Positions 10,808-21,868 of a stretch of DNA of 64,000 nt are shown in pieces (the first letter of the stretch is position 1; every line of letters starts with the position of its first letter). Location: positions 15,307,575-15,371,574 of the forward strand of contig NC_064038.1 of the NCBI RefSeq assembly GCF_932526225.1, written 5' to 3'. Source of the DNA: Nematostella vectensis. Lineage: Eukaryota; Cnidaria; Anthozoa; Actiniaria; Edwardsiidae. Below the pieces are notes generated by a model. That model was not told where the DNA came from. It did no database searches and saw nothing but the letters and a program-made list of their open reading frames with translations. Both the position numbers and the translations under genes were made by a program.

Positions 10808-12007
10808 ATGAGTTCTGCGGCCCCTAAGCGTTCCAGGCGTTTAGCAGCCAGACAGGTTGGGGGAACCAAACATGGTAGAACTAACCGAAACGCTGCAGCA
10901 GATGCTACAGTCAGGGAGACGAACATCACCCCTCAGGAGGACAGAACACCCCAGTTCAGGGGGCGGAAACGGGCCAGGACCAGAATTACCCAGACCAACG
11001 ACTCCGATGTATCAGACATCCTGTCAAACAACACCCCTCAGGAGAAGGACTCGTCGAATGCTCAAGACGAGATACACCAGACCCCTCAATCCAAGGTTCA
11101 GATCCCTGAGAGTGTGATTCAAGAGGTGGTGCAGCGGGTAACTGCAGAGTTGTCCAAGCAGCTTTTACCCTGTCCATCAACATCAGCTCAACACCAGGTA
11201 GCTCATAACAGTCGTCCAAGTGAAGTGAGTGTGGAGGAGGCTATTGCCGCAGCACGAGCAGCTCACATCGGCCAACCTGCGATGCAAGGTACATGTCCTG
11301 CTGCCATGCCAGGTAACCTCTTCTCCTCTCCCAGTTTGCCGGTAGATACCAGGGTATCCGATAGGTTGAAAGCCAAAATTTGACAAAATGAGTTTGTCCA
11401 GTTTGGGCTGCTGCTGGCCAATTCCATCCTAGAAGGGAAATACCAGCTTACTCTATCAGCCTCCCAAAATGGGTCCATGCCAGCGTTAAACGTTGAGCCA
11501 GTCAGTAAAACCAAAAAATATTTAAGCATAGAGAATTGGGTATCATGTTTCCATATTTTTGTGGGTGTCTATACCCAAAATTATTCTCATGAGGCCCCTG
11601 CTCTCATGAAATACGGTTAGACCATTCAGGACCTTGCCAGCCGGGGACATGATTGGAGGTACTACGATGAGAATTTTAGGTTTTTTCGCCAGGGTCAGCC
11701 AAGTGCTTACCCCTGGCAAAACACGCACTGGGAGCTCTGGCTCCGGTCACAGCGATCTGCCCTACCTTCTTCAGCTAAACCGCAGCAGGAGAGCCGGAAT
11801 TTGAGGGGGAACAGTCTTGTCAGGAGATATTGCTATCGATTTAGTAGGGGTAACCCTTGTTCAGGTGACTGTGGTTACAAACACAAGGGCCATAAGTGTG
11901 ATGCCTACCACAGGCGAGGGGCCAGTACTTTTCGTGCCCCTAAGAGAACCTCAAATCCGTCCCCGGCTGCAAGGCCCCAGGCTAAACCACAACAACCAAG
12001 GTCTTGA
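10808..12007 (+). pseudogene. Ngaro Gag-like protein with zinc-knuckle tail
   Basis: One frame runs from ATG 10808 to the stop at 12005-12007, broken by in-frame stops at 11381-11383 (TGA) and about 11618 (TAG). The N-terminal third is basic and low-complexity. The middle contains YPWQNTHWELWLRS. The tail has a Cys/His array (CYRFSRGNPCSGDCGYKH, then CDAYH), a nucleic-acid-binding knuckle. It sits directly upstream of the reverse transcriptase in another frame, the usual Gag-Pol order. Confidence 0.7.
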
Positions 12008-12957
12008 GCTACCCACTTCTGTCATTGCTGATAGGGTGGCCTCATTATTAGTAGGTTATGATGTTGTTAAGGTTTCTATTCTTTTCGACGGTTTTCATTT
12101 TGGTTTTGCTTTGCACTATGAGGGCAGTCGTGAGTCGGCAGTTTCTGTTAACTTGTTGTCCACCAAGGACAATCCTGAGGCCGTAGATCAAAAACTTGTA
12201 AAAGAATTGCAAGCTGGGCGTTTAGCCGGACCTTTCGTCACTCCACCTTTGGTCCCTTTCAGGGTTTCGCCCCTAGGTTTGGTACCCAAGAAGTTGCCTG
12301 GGGACTGAATGATGGCATTTAATCATTTCCAAGATTAAGGCTGCAGGGCGGGGGTGTTTTTTGACTAAAACCGACATCAAAAATGCCTTTAGAATTATTC
12401 CTATCCGACCTCAGGATTATAATTTACTTGGTATGCAATGGAAAGGGTTTTACTATCATGATCGTTGCATGCCCATGGGCTGCTCTTGCTCTTGCAAAGC
12501 ATTTGAGATATTCAGCACTGCCTTGGAGTGGATAGCTTTGGAGAAATTGCAAATACCACAGGTAGTCCACCTACTAGATGATTTTCGTTTCATTTCGCCA
12601 AGTCAACACTTGGATGTCATGTATTTGAATTTAATTTTGGATGTTTGTAATTATTTGGGGGTCCCAATAGCCCCTGAAAAGACAGTTGGGCCTTCCACTA
12701 CATTATCCTTTGCTGGAATTGAACTAGATACTATACTGTTTGCAGCACGGCTGCCTGTAGACAAGATTCAGAAGTGTTTAGATACCATCTCTAAATTTCT
12801 GACTAGAAAGAAAGTCATATTGAGATATTGAGGGAACTACAGTCTTTGAATGGCCTACTGAACTTTGCATGTTCAGTGGTGGTCCCAGGCCGTGCATTTC
12901 TTAGGAGACTTATCTATTTGACAATAGGCATCAATTCGCCTTTGCATTACACTGGGT
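12008..12957 (+). pseudogene. Ngaro/DIRS-type reverse transcriptase
   Basis: Key blocks in order are GLVPKKLPGD near 12290, then KTDIKNAFRIIPI (motif A aspartate), LGMQWKGFYYHDRCMPMGCS, and VVHLLDDFRFI, which carries the LDD catalytic pair in place of YxDD as is typical of the DIRS order. After a frameshift at 12831 comes LLNFACSVVVPGRAFLRRL, ending near 12957. A gap between KKLPGD and KTDIK has lost the segment that normally links them. The reverse transcriptase is broken by at least two frame changes. Confidence 0.8.
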
Positions 12958-12959
12958 TT

Positions 12960-13459
12960 AGCTTTTCATGCCTTCTTACGTATTGGTGAGATAACCACCT
13001 CCTCGGGTAACAAAGGAAATCCTACTCTTGCTATCCATCAAATACCAAAATGGTCAATGAACAAAAGGAAATTGTAGCTCTTAAGCTTACCTTTGGTAAT
13101 TTTAAGCATAGTTACAATCAGCACCCATTTTCAATCAAAGTCTCGCGAAGGAATGATGTTTGTCCGGTACAACATATTATAAAGTATTTATCTCTCCGGG
13201 GTAGTGGGCCAGGACCTACTTTTATTTCTGAGGATGCTTCTCCTGTACCTAGATCAGAATTTACGGACAGGCTTTCAGTTGCCATTAAATCATGTGGGTT
13301 GGACCCCTCCAGATACAAGGGCAATATTTTCAGAATAGGGCTGCCTCTAATGCTGCAGATGCTGGCACGTCCGATGCGCAGATTAAGGCCTTAGGCCGCG
13401 GGAAATCCAATGCATTTCTTAAATATATTCGCATTCAATCAGTGTCCTCAACTGTTTAG
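12960..13459 (+). pseudogene. Ngaro tyrosine recombinase, C-terminal part
   Basis: The remains start at AFHAFLRIGEIT, which includes the first catalytic arginine. They continue through PFSIKVSRR and GNIFRIG, and end SDAQIKALGRGKSNAFLKYI, giving the second arginine region and the nucleophilic tyrosine. At least two frameshifts separate these blocks. The N-terminal half of the recombinase and the whole RNase H are absent, so this copy could only have moved with help from another. Confidence 0.75.
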
Positions 13460-13833
13460 AACCAGAAGGCAACTTGCAGGGGGAGTTGTCCTTCACTCTT
13501 GGCCCTGAACTGATTCTTTGTCTCGCAAGGGCAGCGGAGATAACATTTCAGGGTCAAGAGTACATTAACATTTTCAACTTGGTATCTTGCTAGCAAAGGC
13601 GGCAGGTTTAATGCTGCATACCTTTTACGCAACTTGCAAGGGCAGTTGCCATTCATTCTTGGCTCTGAAGTGGGGCCTTGTCTAGCGAGGGCAGCGGGGT
13701 TCTCTATTTCAGAGCCAATGATTTGTCAATAACAGTTGGATTATAGTTATCAATAAGGTTGTTTTTCCTAAGTATGTGCTGTTTTTCCTTTGGGTGGGGC
13801 TAGCATCATGTTTGTGATGCTTTTGGCGTTTTG

Positions 13834-14040
13834 TTGCCCTCACCTTTACTGGGCGAAGATAATTGAAAAATATTGTAAATATAAATTGAAAAAATAATTA
13901 TATTAAATACGGCTTTGGGCGTGGCCCATAGCCAATTAAGTCCATACAATAGTGTGGTCTACATTGATCGGAGTTGGGCCCAGTAAACTAGCTTTAGGAA
14001 AAGCAGCATTTTACCTTTTAATTGCGAGAGAGAAAAGCAT
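13834..14040 (+). repeat. Ngaro B1 repeat
   Basis: The block reads from TTGCCCTCACCTTTACTGGG to GAGAGAAAAGCAT. It recurs as B2 at 14330-14543 with few differences. 13460-13833 holds no further gene. It carries a short duplicated motif (CCAGAAGGCAACTTGCAGGG and a related copy near 13628). Confidence 0.88.
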
Positions 14041-14261
14041 AAAGGAAATATGTGTTTGCAAATAGAATTTTTATGCTTAATTTCGAGCATTGTTTAGAAG
14101 CATGTATGTTATGTAATATTATTGGTGGTCGCGTGTCAGCACCATCTCTGTTGTTAGGAGGACAAAGAGGGGGGTCAATTAATTGTGCATTATCTCATAC
14201 ACGTGACCGTTTAGCAAGGATCACTTGGCTTCTGTAACTCGTTGAGAACAGAAGTGTTTTT
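14041..14261 (+). repeat. Ngaro A2 repeat
   Basis: Near-identical to A1 and directly abutting B1. Confidence 0.9.
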
Positions 14262-14329
14262 AAACCACCACCTCCCCTTTTTCTCCTCCTCACACTATCA
14301 GATTTTAGAGTTGTCACGTTGGTTGCGTT

Positions 14330-14543
14330 TTCTTGCCCTCACCTTTTCTGGGCTAAGATATTTGAAAAAAAATGTAAATATAAAGTGAAAAAATAATTAT
14401 ATTAAATACGGCTTTGGGCGTGACCCATAGCCAATTAAGTCCATACAATGGTGTGGTCTACATTTATCGGGGTTGGGCCCAGTAAACTAGCTTCAGGAAA
14501 AGCAGCATTTTACCTTTTAATTGCGAGAGAGAAAAGCATAAAG
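14330..14543 (+). repeat. Ngaro B2 repeat (3' terminus)
   Basis: Near-identical to B1. The element ends at GAGAGAAAAGCATAAA, followed by unrelated sequence. Confidence 0.88.
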
Positions 14544-14597
14544 TTGAAATAATGTGAAGTACATTCTGCCAAAGAACGGATCTATAGACTATCTTAC

Positions 14598-16480
14598 CTG
14601 TGATAACAAGCTTGTGATGGACTGTATGATGAGAGTGGAAATTCTTGTCATTGATGATGTTGCTGCAAATTATAGACATTAGTTGCAACGTGTTCTTGGA
14701 TACAGTCAGCACCACTTTTTATGGAGGCAGGAGGTGGGGGAGGGAGCTTCCTAGACAGCTGGAACACTCTACTTGCACCTACAGATGTTCTGGCAGCACG
14801 AGTTACACTTTTCGTGGAGTAGTCCAGGTATCGATCAAACACAAGATATTCGTCTGAATCCCCGATCTGCTTCACAAGCTACTTCTTAAAGTTGTCTACA
14901 TAATCAATGACAACTCCCTTCGCGGGTCAATGCAAAAATCCACAGTATTGCCGACCCATCGAGGACAACTGCATTTGGGGACTGGTGGAGACGTGACGAG
15001 GTCTCTTTCGCAAGCCGGCTCTTGAGGTTGGACTTTGCCTTGCAAATTCTCATGCTGCCATCGTCGTTTAACATCGATGTTGGTACTGGTACAAGCTCGT
15101 GACTGATAACTTTTTTTATATCAATTTCTCTTGAGCTGGCCTGGACTACTATAACTCTGCTGTATATGACAGAGGTATCGTACACTTTCTTGGAGCCGAC
15201 TTTGATGAACTTATTGCAGTCAGTGAATCAATGCATAACTTCAACATCTCTCTGATGCTTAAAATATTTTCTTTATCTGAAGCGATTCTTGATTTTGTCT
15301 CTTCCTTGTGGGTATCTTGGGTGTTCTGCGATTCATCACCGTCAATGATGTTGTAGATGTCTTCCAACAAGGGACTGCAAGTGTGGAGACCTAGCGCCCA
15401 TGTCTTCAGAGCCTCGGGTTTGAGAATGATGCCAATTATACCTCGAGGAGCATGCCCATACCTCATAAAGGTGGTCTCGATGAACATTTCGCTCCGGATG
15501 CCGTTCCAAATGCCGGGTACGTGGTGCATTGCATGCACTTCTCCTCCCAAGCATTTCATGGAGCGGAGATAATACAGGCCATATCTTGCATAATTCACGT
15601 GAGAGGAAGCGAAGAAATATGGCATAATTTCCTTTACTGCAGCCAAGTGAAGGGGCCAGTCACCCTCTCTTTCCGCTCTCACATACAACATAATGATGAA
15701 GACCGGCTTTATTAGGCACTCTATTCATAGCTTGCTTGTCCTGCTTTGATTTGCGGCCTTCTAGAGGTGTTCTAAAAGTTCGTCAATAGAACCAATCGCG
15801 CTTCGTTCAACAGGACTTCCCGCAGGAGCTCTTCACAGACAATCCGAAGTGCTCTTACATTCTTAGGAAAGTTCTTGCCACTAAGCAGATTCAAAACACC
15901 AGCAAATGACGATTTCAACGCATCCGAGAGGCCAGAGTCTTGCATCAGAGTTCCGATTGCGTCAACAAAGCTCATCAACATGTGCATTACACCAAAGCGA
16001 ACGATGACATCTTTAAACTTGTCTGGATACGCCCACTCAACATCAACAGCAACCTTGTAAAACTGTTGATCCCTGGTAAAGATGGTGTTCTGCTCACCAC
16101 GTTCTTTTGTCAGTCTATCTACCTCGTAAAGAGCTGTCATTATGGTATCAAGATCCGATGGTGGCATGTCAATAAGAGGCAGGTAGGATGCATATCCTAC
16201 CTGGGACATATTCCATGATCCAAGTCTGGTGTTGAAGCCATTGTATTGAGGACAGGACCCCTCAACTTCTGCAATGTTGCTGAGAAGGGCAAAATCGATT
16301 TCTCTTGCTCTGATCTTTGCGATAAAGGCGCTGCAAAGCACTCTCAGGGGTAACACATTCTTGCGGGCGCATATATCCGGCATCTTGACAGTCTTGGAAC
16401 CTTGATAGCGCTGCACTTGTACACCTTTTGCTTTTCATTAACGAGAAATACGCATTCATTTTAACCAAAATTACAAACAT
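14598..16480 (-). pseudogene. Multicopy-type gene, N-terminal and central exons
   Basis: The minus strand reads, in pieces separated by frameshifts, FNTRLGSWNMSQVGYASYLP, VIVRFGVMHMLMSFVDAIGT, EREGDWPLHLAAVKEIMPYF, NYARYGLYYLR and then ELVPVPTSMLNDDGSMR. The last exon ends in phase 1 at a GTAAGA donor (14597/14596), and its frame continues into 9292-9195 once the Ngaro-bearing intron is removed. This is the same gene as 8285-9292. Function is unknown. Open frames are long but interrupted, so it is probably a decayed copy of a multicopy family. Confidence 0.55.
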
Positions 16481-17068
16481 TTATGTAGATGTACTGTCAT
16501 TAAAGCGAAAGTAAAATCATTCGAACTAAAAGGAAATACATTAATGAACTTTACATAATTGAGTGCACACAATTGCATTTTCTTTACATTCATTTACACT
16601 ATTCGACAACCAGAAATAAAAATATATATTTTCATTTGCGCGTTGATACATAACTATAACACAAACAAAATATCAATAATACAAGACCTCGCAATCTATA
16701 CAGTAAACGAAATATTCATTAACATTTTTATTACAGATCTAATCCGATCTTTTTCGCTTTTTTAAATAACTACCTTGCCAATCTTTGTCTGCCTTTCGCT
16801 TGCAGTGTAGCTTCTGTCATTCTGCTTCATAATCAGGCTGTTCAAGGACCTTAAGTAAAATTACAGATATCTTGAAAGTTTTCTCATGCAAAAAGGCATA
16901 CAATAAAAAATATATAAAAAAAAAAACATCGTATGGACGCAAGTGCAAGGTTCCGTAGAAATTCAATGTTTGGCTGCGGGATTATTTGGCTTTAAATAAA
17001 ATATCGAAAGCTAATAGTTTTTTTTCTGTATTTTGGAATAAAATTAAAAGCCTCCTCCTTTATCTTAG
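16481..17068. other. AT-rich intron sequence, no feature seen
   Basis: Poly-A and poly-T tracts and no convincing open frame. It precedes exon D of the MAM/LDLa gene. Confidence 0.5.
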
Positions 17069-17194
17069 GTGGCGGGTGTATAAAGAGTCAGTTCTCGTGC
17101 CCTGATGGCACGTGCGTTCCATGGAGCACCACATGCAATCAATCAACAAAGGCATCCCAATGCCAAGACGAAGCCGATCGACCAGCCGTGTGCG
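17069..17194 (+). CDS. Exon D (third LDLa module)
   Basis: The exon follows ATCTTAG and ends TGCG/GTTCGT, with both ends in phase 1. It reads FSCPDGTCVPWSTTCNQ and then CQDEADRPAVC. All six cysteines are present, but the acidic site is QDEAD rather than the usual DxSDE, so calcium binding may be weakened. The donor GTTCGT is unusual. Confidence 0.85.
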
Positions 17195-17705
17195 GTTCGT
17201 AGTGTTTTCTAAAAATTGTCACTTCTACCTCTTTTGTACATATGCAAATGAAATAGTTATTTGGCCCAGCGAATAGACATTGAGGGAAATCCGCACCCAT
17301 TTCAATGTTATCAAGGTATTTGGGTCAATAAATAAATATGCCACTAGAGCGAGGCTTGGATGATCACCTGCCTTGAACCTTTTAAAAGGGAAACCTATGA
17401 CCAATTTCACTATATATTTGTTGGTACGCTGGACGGCTTCTCTAGTTCCGTCTTTGTTTCTTTCAGGTTCCAGCGTATGCCCACTGAATTCACTCAATTG
17501 CAAGGAAAAACACAAGCAAAAATCTCAAAGCGGTGAGAAGTGTCGTTTCTCATTTAAAGGTTAGCCCGCACTAGTAAAACACTTACATTATTTTTACTTA
17601 AAAGTGTCTTCTACAGATTAAGATTTCAACGTACTCTAACGTGGCTATCAACCCAGAAGAAGGGGTGATTCTCCAGAGTTTTTTTTTTCAGTCCCCGGAC
17701 CGACC

Positions 17706-17718
17706 GACCGGCCGACCG

Positions 17719-17808
<90 letters not shown>

Positions 17809-18500
17809 AGTTTATTTACGTATCTCGCAGCAAGGCTCAATTACAGGCGGTGTCGGCAACATACTACAAAATGGGTGTACAATAATAGTAAATGAGATGC
17901 ATATGTACAGGAACAAACTGTTTGAACCGATCAGCGTTTGTGGGTTTAATGTGACAGCTCGTGTTTGCCCACAAGTTATAATGGTTGGCTCTCACCTCCT
18001 GTCTACTCTTTACCTGCTTGTACAGTGGGTTCCCTGGTTTTATGTTATCTACTTTCCCTCCTGACTGCTAGGGACTCTATGTTACATTCCTCTAAAGCAT
18101 TTTCATATAAGAGTGACGGCACGTTTATTCTCAACGTGAGTTTCTGAATAGCTTTCAAAGCGTTCTCTAGATATCTATGAAGGGGGGCGTAAACCGTAAA
18201 ACCATATTCCACGATTGATAGCACGAAGCGAGCAATAGACGACAACAATTTCCGATACTGGAACGCCGCACCGCTTAAGCTGCGTAGGGCATATTGGCGA
18301 CTGTTGGCCTTCTTAACCACGTAATCACATGTTTTGCCCAAGTCAGGTCTTAAGACAAATAAACACCGAGTAACTTGAAATTGCTGATCAAAATAGGCTG
18401 ACACATGATATTATTGTAGTGGAGAAAGTCAACAGACAACTCCTTGCACTTATTAGGGTTAAGGAGCATGTTATTCCTAGAGGCAAAAAAAACTGGATAT
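17706..18500 (-). mobile_element. LINE 3' fragment (CR1/L2-like) with (TTGA)n tail
   Basis: On the minus strand the end of a non-LTR reverse transcriptase is visible in pieces: LLNPNKCKELSVDFLHY, ISNFKLLGVYLS, CDYVVKKANSRQYALRSL, and EYGFTVYAPLHRYLENA with ALKAIQK. At least two frameshifts break it. The element ends downstream in a run of about 21 TTGA units (17719-17806 on the + strand as ATCA/TCAA). Short tandem repeats of this kind form the 3' termini of CR1/L2-clade elements. Confidence 0.75.
17719..17806. repeat. (TCAA)n tetranucleotide array
   Basis: About 21 perfect units, preceded by CGAC/CGGC units. I read this as the 3' tail of the adjacent minus-strand LINE rather than an independent microsatellite. 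Confidence 0.92.
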
Positions 18501-18541
18501 CCGCTAAGATGTGTGGTAACAAGACAAAGTTATGTTTATTA

Positions 18542-18688
18542 TAAGGCTACTTTCAAACATCGTACTATCCATGAGCCTTATTCAATGCAAATGCAAGCAA
18601 ATGAAAATGAAACAATCGACTCGATTCATTTGCATGTATTTACATTGAATACGGCTCATGTGTAATACAACGTTTGAACTTAGCCTTA
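18542..18688. mobile_element. Foldback MITE (about 147 bp)
   Basis: The left half begins TAAGGCTACTTTCAAAC and the right half, reverse-complemented, begins TAAGGCTAAGTTCAAACG. The arms continue to pair (CATGAGCC, TATTCAATG, CAAATGAA) to a short centre near 18612. The flanks share ATGTTTATTA at 18532-18541 and 18692-18701, a direct duplication of about 8-10 bp consistent with a hAT-like insertion. Confidence 0.8.
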
Positions 18689-18911
18689 GTAATGTTTATT
18701 ATAACTCGAGAATTACAGTTTGGCAGAGCGTCCCTATCTGCAAGGAGAATGTCACACTTGGGAATTATCCTCTTGTAAACTCGCAGACTTATTAAGATCA
18801 TGTTAGTCAGATATAGTAAGTTTCTCGCAGCATTAACCAAGAACGTGTATTACTGTTAAATATGTTCGTTTGTTTTGCTGGACTATGGACATCTTAACAT
18901 ATGCCTTAAAG

Positions 18912-19049
18912 GTCGATGCGACTTTGACAGCGGTCTTTGTGGTCTGCGGCATGACAACACTACGCGCATGCGCTGGGACTTGGCGACTGGTAGAACTCCC
19001 AGTGGAGACACGGGTCCGTCATTGGACCATACTACGCATTCTAACAAAG
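18912..19049 (+). CDS. Exon E (MAM domain 2, N-terminal part)
   Basis: The exon begins after TTAAAG in phase 1 and ends AAAG/GTACAA in phase 1. It reads CDFDSGLCGLRHD and then MRWDLATGRTPSGDTGPS, the standard opening of a MAM domain (CDFE-like, then W, then DHT). The acceptor has a weak pyrimidine tract, so the exon start is less certain than its frame. Confidence 0.82.
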
Positions 19050-19169
19050 GTACAAAAGAAGGGATGTTGTTCATTCAAAATCCAATATTTTTCCCGTCCG
19101 GCCTTTTCTGACGCTATTAAAAAACTCATTAATAATTTTGAGTCACGCAATGAACTCTAACTCTTCTAG

Positions 19170-19420
19170 GCTCCTTTGTCTACATCGAGGCGTCCCGCGT
19201 GGCTCTGGGATCCAAGGCCTGGCTCTCGAGTGACTGGATGGATCCGGGTTCAGCGGTATGCATCCAGTTCTGGTATCACATGTATGGAGAGCACGTGGGC
19301 TCACTTAGCGTACTCGCCTTCACTAGAACCACACAACAGGTCGTGTGGCGCATGGCAGGGAATATGGGAGACCGCTGGATTCTTGGTCAAACTATGATAG
19401 ATATCAAAGGCGAATTCAAG
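19170..19420 (+). CDS. Exon F (MAM domain 2, centre)
   Basis: The exon lies between CTTCTAG and GTAAGC, phase 1 in and phase 0 out. It reads SFVYIEAS, then VCIQFWYHMYGEHVGSLSV, then VVWRMAGNMGDRWI, which are the conserved MAM core strands including FWYHMYG. Confidence 0.92.
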
Positions 19421-19526
19421 GTAAGCGCCGTAATATTGGATGGCTGGATGCCCCTTATCAATTGTCATCCCAAAATATGTGGCTTTTCACGTTCTTGACA
19501 TCATGATGCCTTGTTTTTCCTTGCAG

Positions 19527-19626
19527 TTTGTTATTGAGGGCATACGGGGTGACGGTAATCTGGGTGATATTGCTCTTGATGACCTCGCTTTGTTGGAGGG
19601 AAGATGTAGCATGGTTGAGCAGCAAA
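19527..19626 (+). CDS. Exon G (MAM domain 2, end)
   Basis: The exon lies between CCTTGCAG and GTAAGT, phase 0 in and phase 1 out. It reads FVIEGIRGDGNLGDIALDDL and then GRC, the canonical MAM ending. Confidence 0.93.
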
Positions 19627-19961
19627 GTAAGTGACGCAGTGGCAATTGTGAGTCAGAGCGGCCGCTCTGAAGTCTTATAAAAGCCCAATAAGTATCCATT
19701 TCCATTTGTTAATTCATTGACAGGGATACTTTTGATTATATGGTTATTTCAATTTTTTTTCAAAAGTGTCAAATAAACATTGAAGGGGTAACTGATCGTC
19801 ATTCTTTAACACTTAACAATACGCCAAGAATCGTCGGCATGTGTAACATACTTGATAAAGGCTGGTTGAAAAAATGGTACCATCTTCAAGGTACATGGTC
19901 GGGGTGAAGTGAATGGTCGGGGCTAATAGTTCATACGCATTTCCGCTTTTTTTATTTGAAG

Positions 19962-20066
19962 TGCCCGTCTCCTGCTCGTTTGAGAGTTCTTGTGGACGAT
20001 GGGACATCGGTGAAGGCTGGCAGTTATCAAGCAGTAAAAGTGCGATTCCGCAACGTCCAAATAAAA
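19962..20066 (+). CDS. Exon H (MAM domain 3, N-terminal part)
   Basis: The exon begins after TTTGAAG in phase 1 and ends in phase 1 before GTATGG. It reads VSCSFESSCGRWDIGEGWQL, a MAM opening with the CSFE block. It joins in frame to exon I. Confidence 0.8.
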
Positions 20067-20350
20067 GTATGGAAATGTTACTTCATTATTAAAACCCTCA
20101 AGCAATTAAATCCTTTAATAGGCTTTACACCCAAATCATATCGGGTCTGGCATTCTTATAATGTTAGTTTCATTTGGAGTTTTGGTCGCACGCAACTTCA
20201 AAACCGGTACTGGACAAGTTAGAGACCACAAGCAATTTCTTCAGAGAGAAGGTGTGAAATAAATAACGTGCTGTTTTTTTTTCTATAAAATAGGTAGGTA
20301 TCTATTCTTAAAGAGAAGGGCATCTTCTCCCAGTCTGCTCCTCTCCCCAG

Positions 20351-20541
20351 TCTTCCCGGCCGGCAAGTGGCGCTGTCTAAGGTTCTGGTACTACATTGGG
20401 CTCGGCAACAACGCCGAACTCCGCATACGCATGAGGCGTGAAGGTAATGGGACCGATGTCCAGCTTAGCACTACTAGTCGACGAACCAAGGAATGGACTT
20501 ATGTGCAGTTATCGATGGAAAAGATGGCACACACAATACAG
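20351..20541 (+). CDS. Exon I (MAM domain 3, centre)
   Basis: The exon lies between CTCCCCAG and GTAATG, phase 1 in and phase 0 out. It reads WRCLRFWYYIGLGNNAELRI and then EWTYVQLSM, the equivalent of exon F. Confidence 0.9.
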
Positions 20542-21195
20542 GTAATGCATAGAGTTACCCTAAAATACAGAGGGATGTTCTCTTTGAAGTGTATACACAA
20601 ATTATGTTGCATCTGGATGATCCATAGTGTTAATGGGCAAATAATCGCAAATAAAAAGCTAATCAAGGTGTGCAAAAGTATACCATGCTTTTTGAGGTGT
20701 CTGTAAACATTTACATAGCTTCAAACACCAGGATTCAGCCATACATACTTGAGCCACTGCGGGTTCAGATAACAGTCATGCGCGTCGAGCCGGGACCACC
20801 ATGAAAAGCTTCTTGATAAGTTGTTGACAGGTTTCGGACAAGTTTGGACCAATCCTAAGATGATCAGCAGTAAAATAGCTACAGAATGCACTCGTGTCTT
20901 GTGTCTACACCTGTGCACTTGTGTCTTGAATGGCACTCAAGGTGAAAGTCGAATACTGTGGAGGGAAGAGGTTTGCCACATTTTTGCTGGAACGTATCAC
21001 CACTGAGAGCCTTATCCTAAATATACAAAAGAATTGCTCATCTCTTTTGGATTTGGACCAGAATTCCATTAGAATTAGTTACAAAGACAAGGACGAATAG
21101 TTTGTTAACGTTACGCCAACGATGGTTTCGCCCTTACAGAAATGATGAGATCTGCACAAGGCATCCCAGATCGGGACTAAAAAAAGGTATTCATC

Positions 21196-21868
21196 GTGGC
21201 TAAAGAAGTAAATTCCCCTTATCCCAGGAAGCTACGCAAGATAGACGTCCCGCCCCGACTAAAGCGTGCAGAGGAGAATGTCCAACTCATCTATCCGCAA
21301 CCTAGCACAGCGACTGCAGTCCTTTTGAGTAAAAAAAATAAAGAAGTTTGTGAGAATCTTCATGTCTTACAAACTCGATTAGAGAGCGCCAGCGAAGAGC
21401 TAAAGAAGATCAAGATTTCGCGCCATTATCTGCAACAAGAGCTCGCCTATGTGCAGTCTGCCATACTTTAGGCCATACTAAAACGATGTGTAAAAACAAT
21501 CCCTGCTCTTCTAGAAGAGCATGCAAAATCAGGGACGAGAAGCATCCTGAATTCAGAAGCCAAATACAGCAGCTGCAACGAGACATCAAACTGCTGAAGA
21601 AACAAGTCGCTGACGAGGAAATCAACATCAAGTCCCTTTAAGAGTGCTAGACCGGGCAAAATCGTCATTCATTGCAGTGATGCGGCCAAGAATGCGCATG
21701 CACAAACCCAAAACCTTCGGCAGCGGAAAAAGAAATAAATTAGATCGAGAATTGTTAGTCTTACAGAGGGCTTTGTACAATAGAGTTCATGACTGGCCGG
21801 AAACTGAAGACTGGCGTTTGCCACAAGTGTTGGAACAATATAAAACTAACCAAATTGGTTCTTTGTAA
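21196..21868 (+). pseudogene. Unrecognised coiled-coil / zinc-knuckle protein, frameshifted
   Basis: Three frames in succession give a coherent protein. The first is a coiled coil (LQTRLESASEELKKIKIS). The second is a Cys/His block (CAVCHTLGHTKTMC, then NPCSSRRAC and EKHPEF) followed by another coiled coil. The third is a basic C-terminus with SSFIAVMRPRM and LQRALYNRVHDWPE. It is intronless, lies in the intron between exons I and J, and has two frame breaks, so it is probably a retrocopy or transposon-derived gene. The Cys/His spacing suggests metal and nucleic-acid binding, but no family could be named. Confidence 0.45.

Larger units (their letters stand above)
9309..14543 (+). mobile_element. 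Ngaro-type tyrosine-recombinase retrotransposon with split direct repeats (A1-ORFs-B1-A2-B2)
   Basis: Four terminal blocks appear in the order A1 (9309-9531), B1 (13834-14040), A2 (14041-14261) and B2 (14330-14543). A1 matches A2 and B1 matches B2 at nearly every base. This split-direct-repeat design is diagnostic of Ngaro/PAT-like members of the DIRS order, which integrate by tyrosine recombinase and leave no target duplication. The coding region carries SGNH hydrolase, Gag-like, reverse transcriptase and recombinase remnants, all broken. RNase H and the N-terminal recombinase part are missing at a junction near 12960. Near-identity of the repeats suggests a fairly young insertion, although the genes are defective. 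Confidence 0.88.

Noticed and set aside
13460-13833. Possible extra gene after the Ngaro recombinase
   Set aside because: Only short frames and a small repeated motif are seen. It is best read as the untranslated part of the element.
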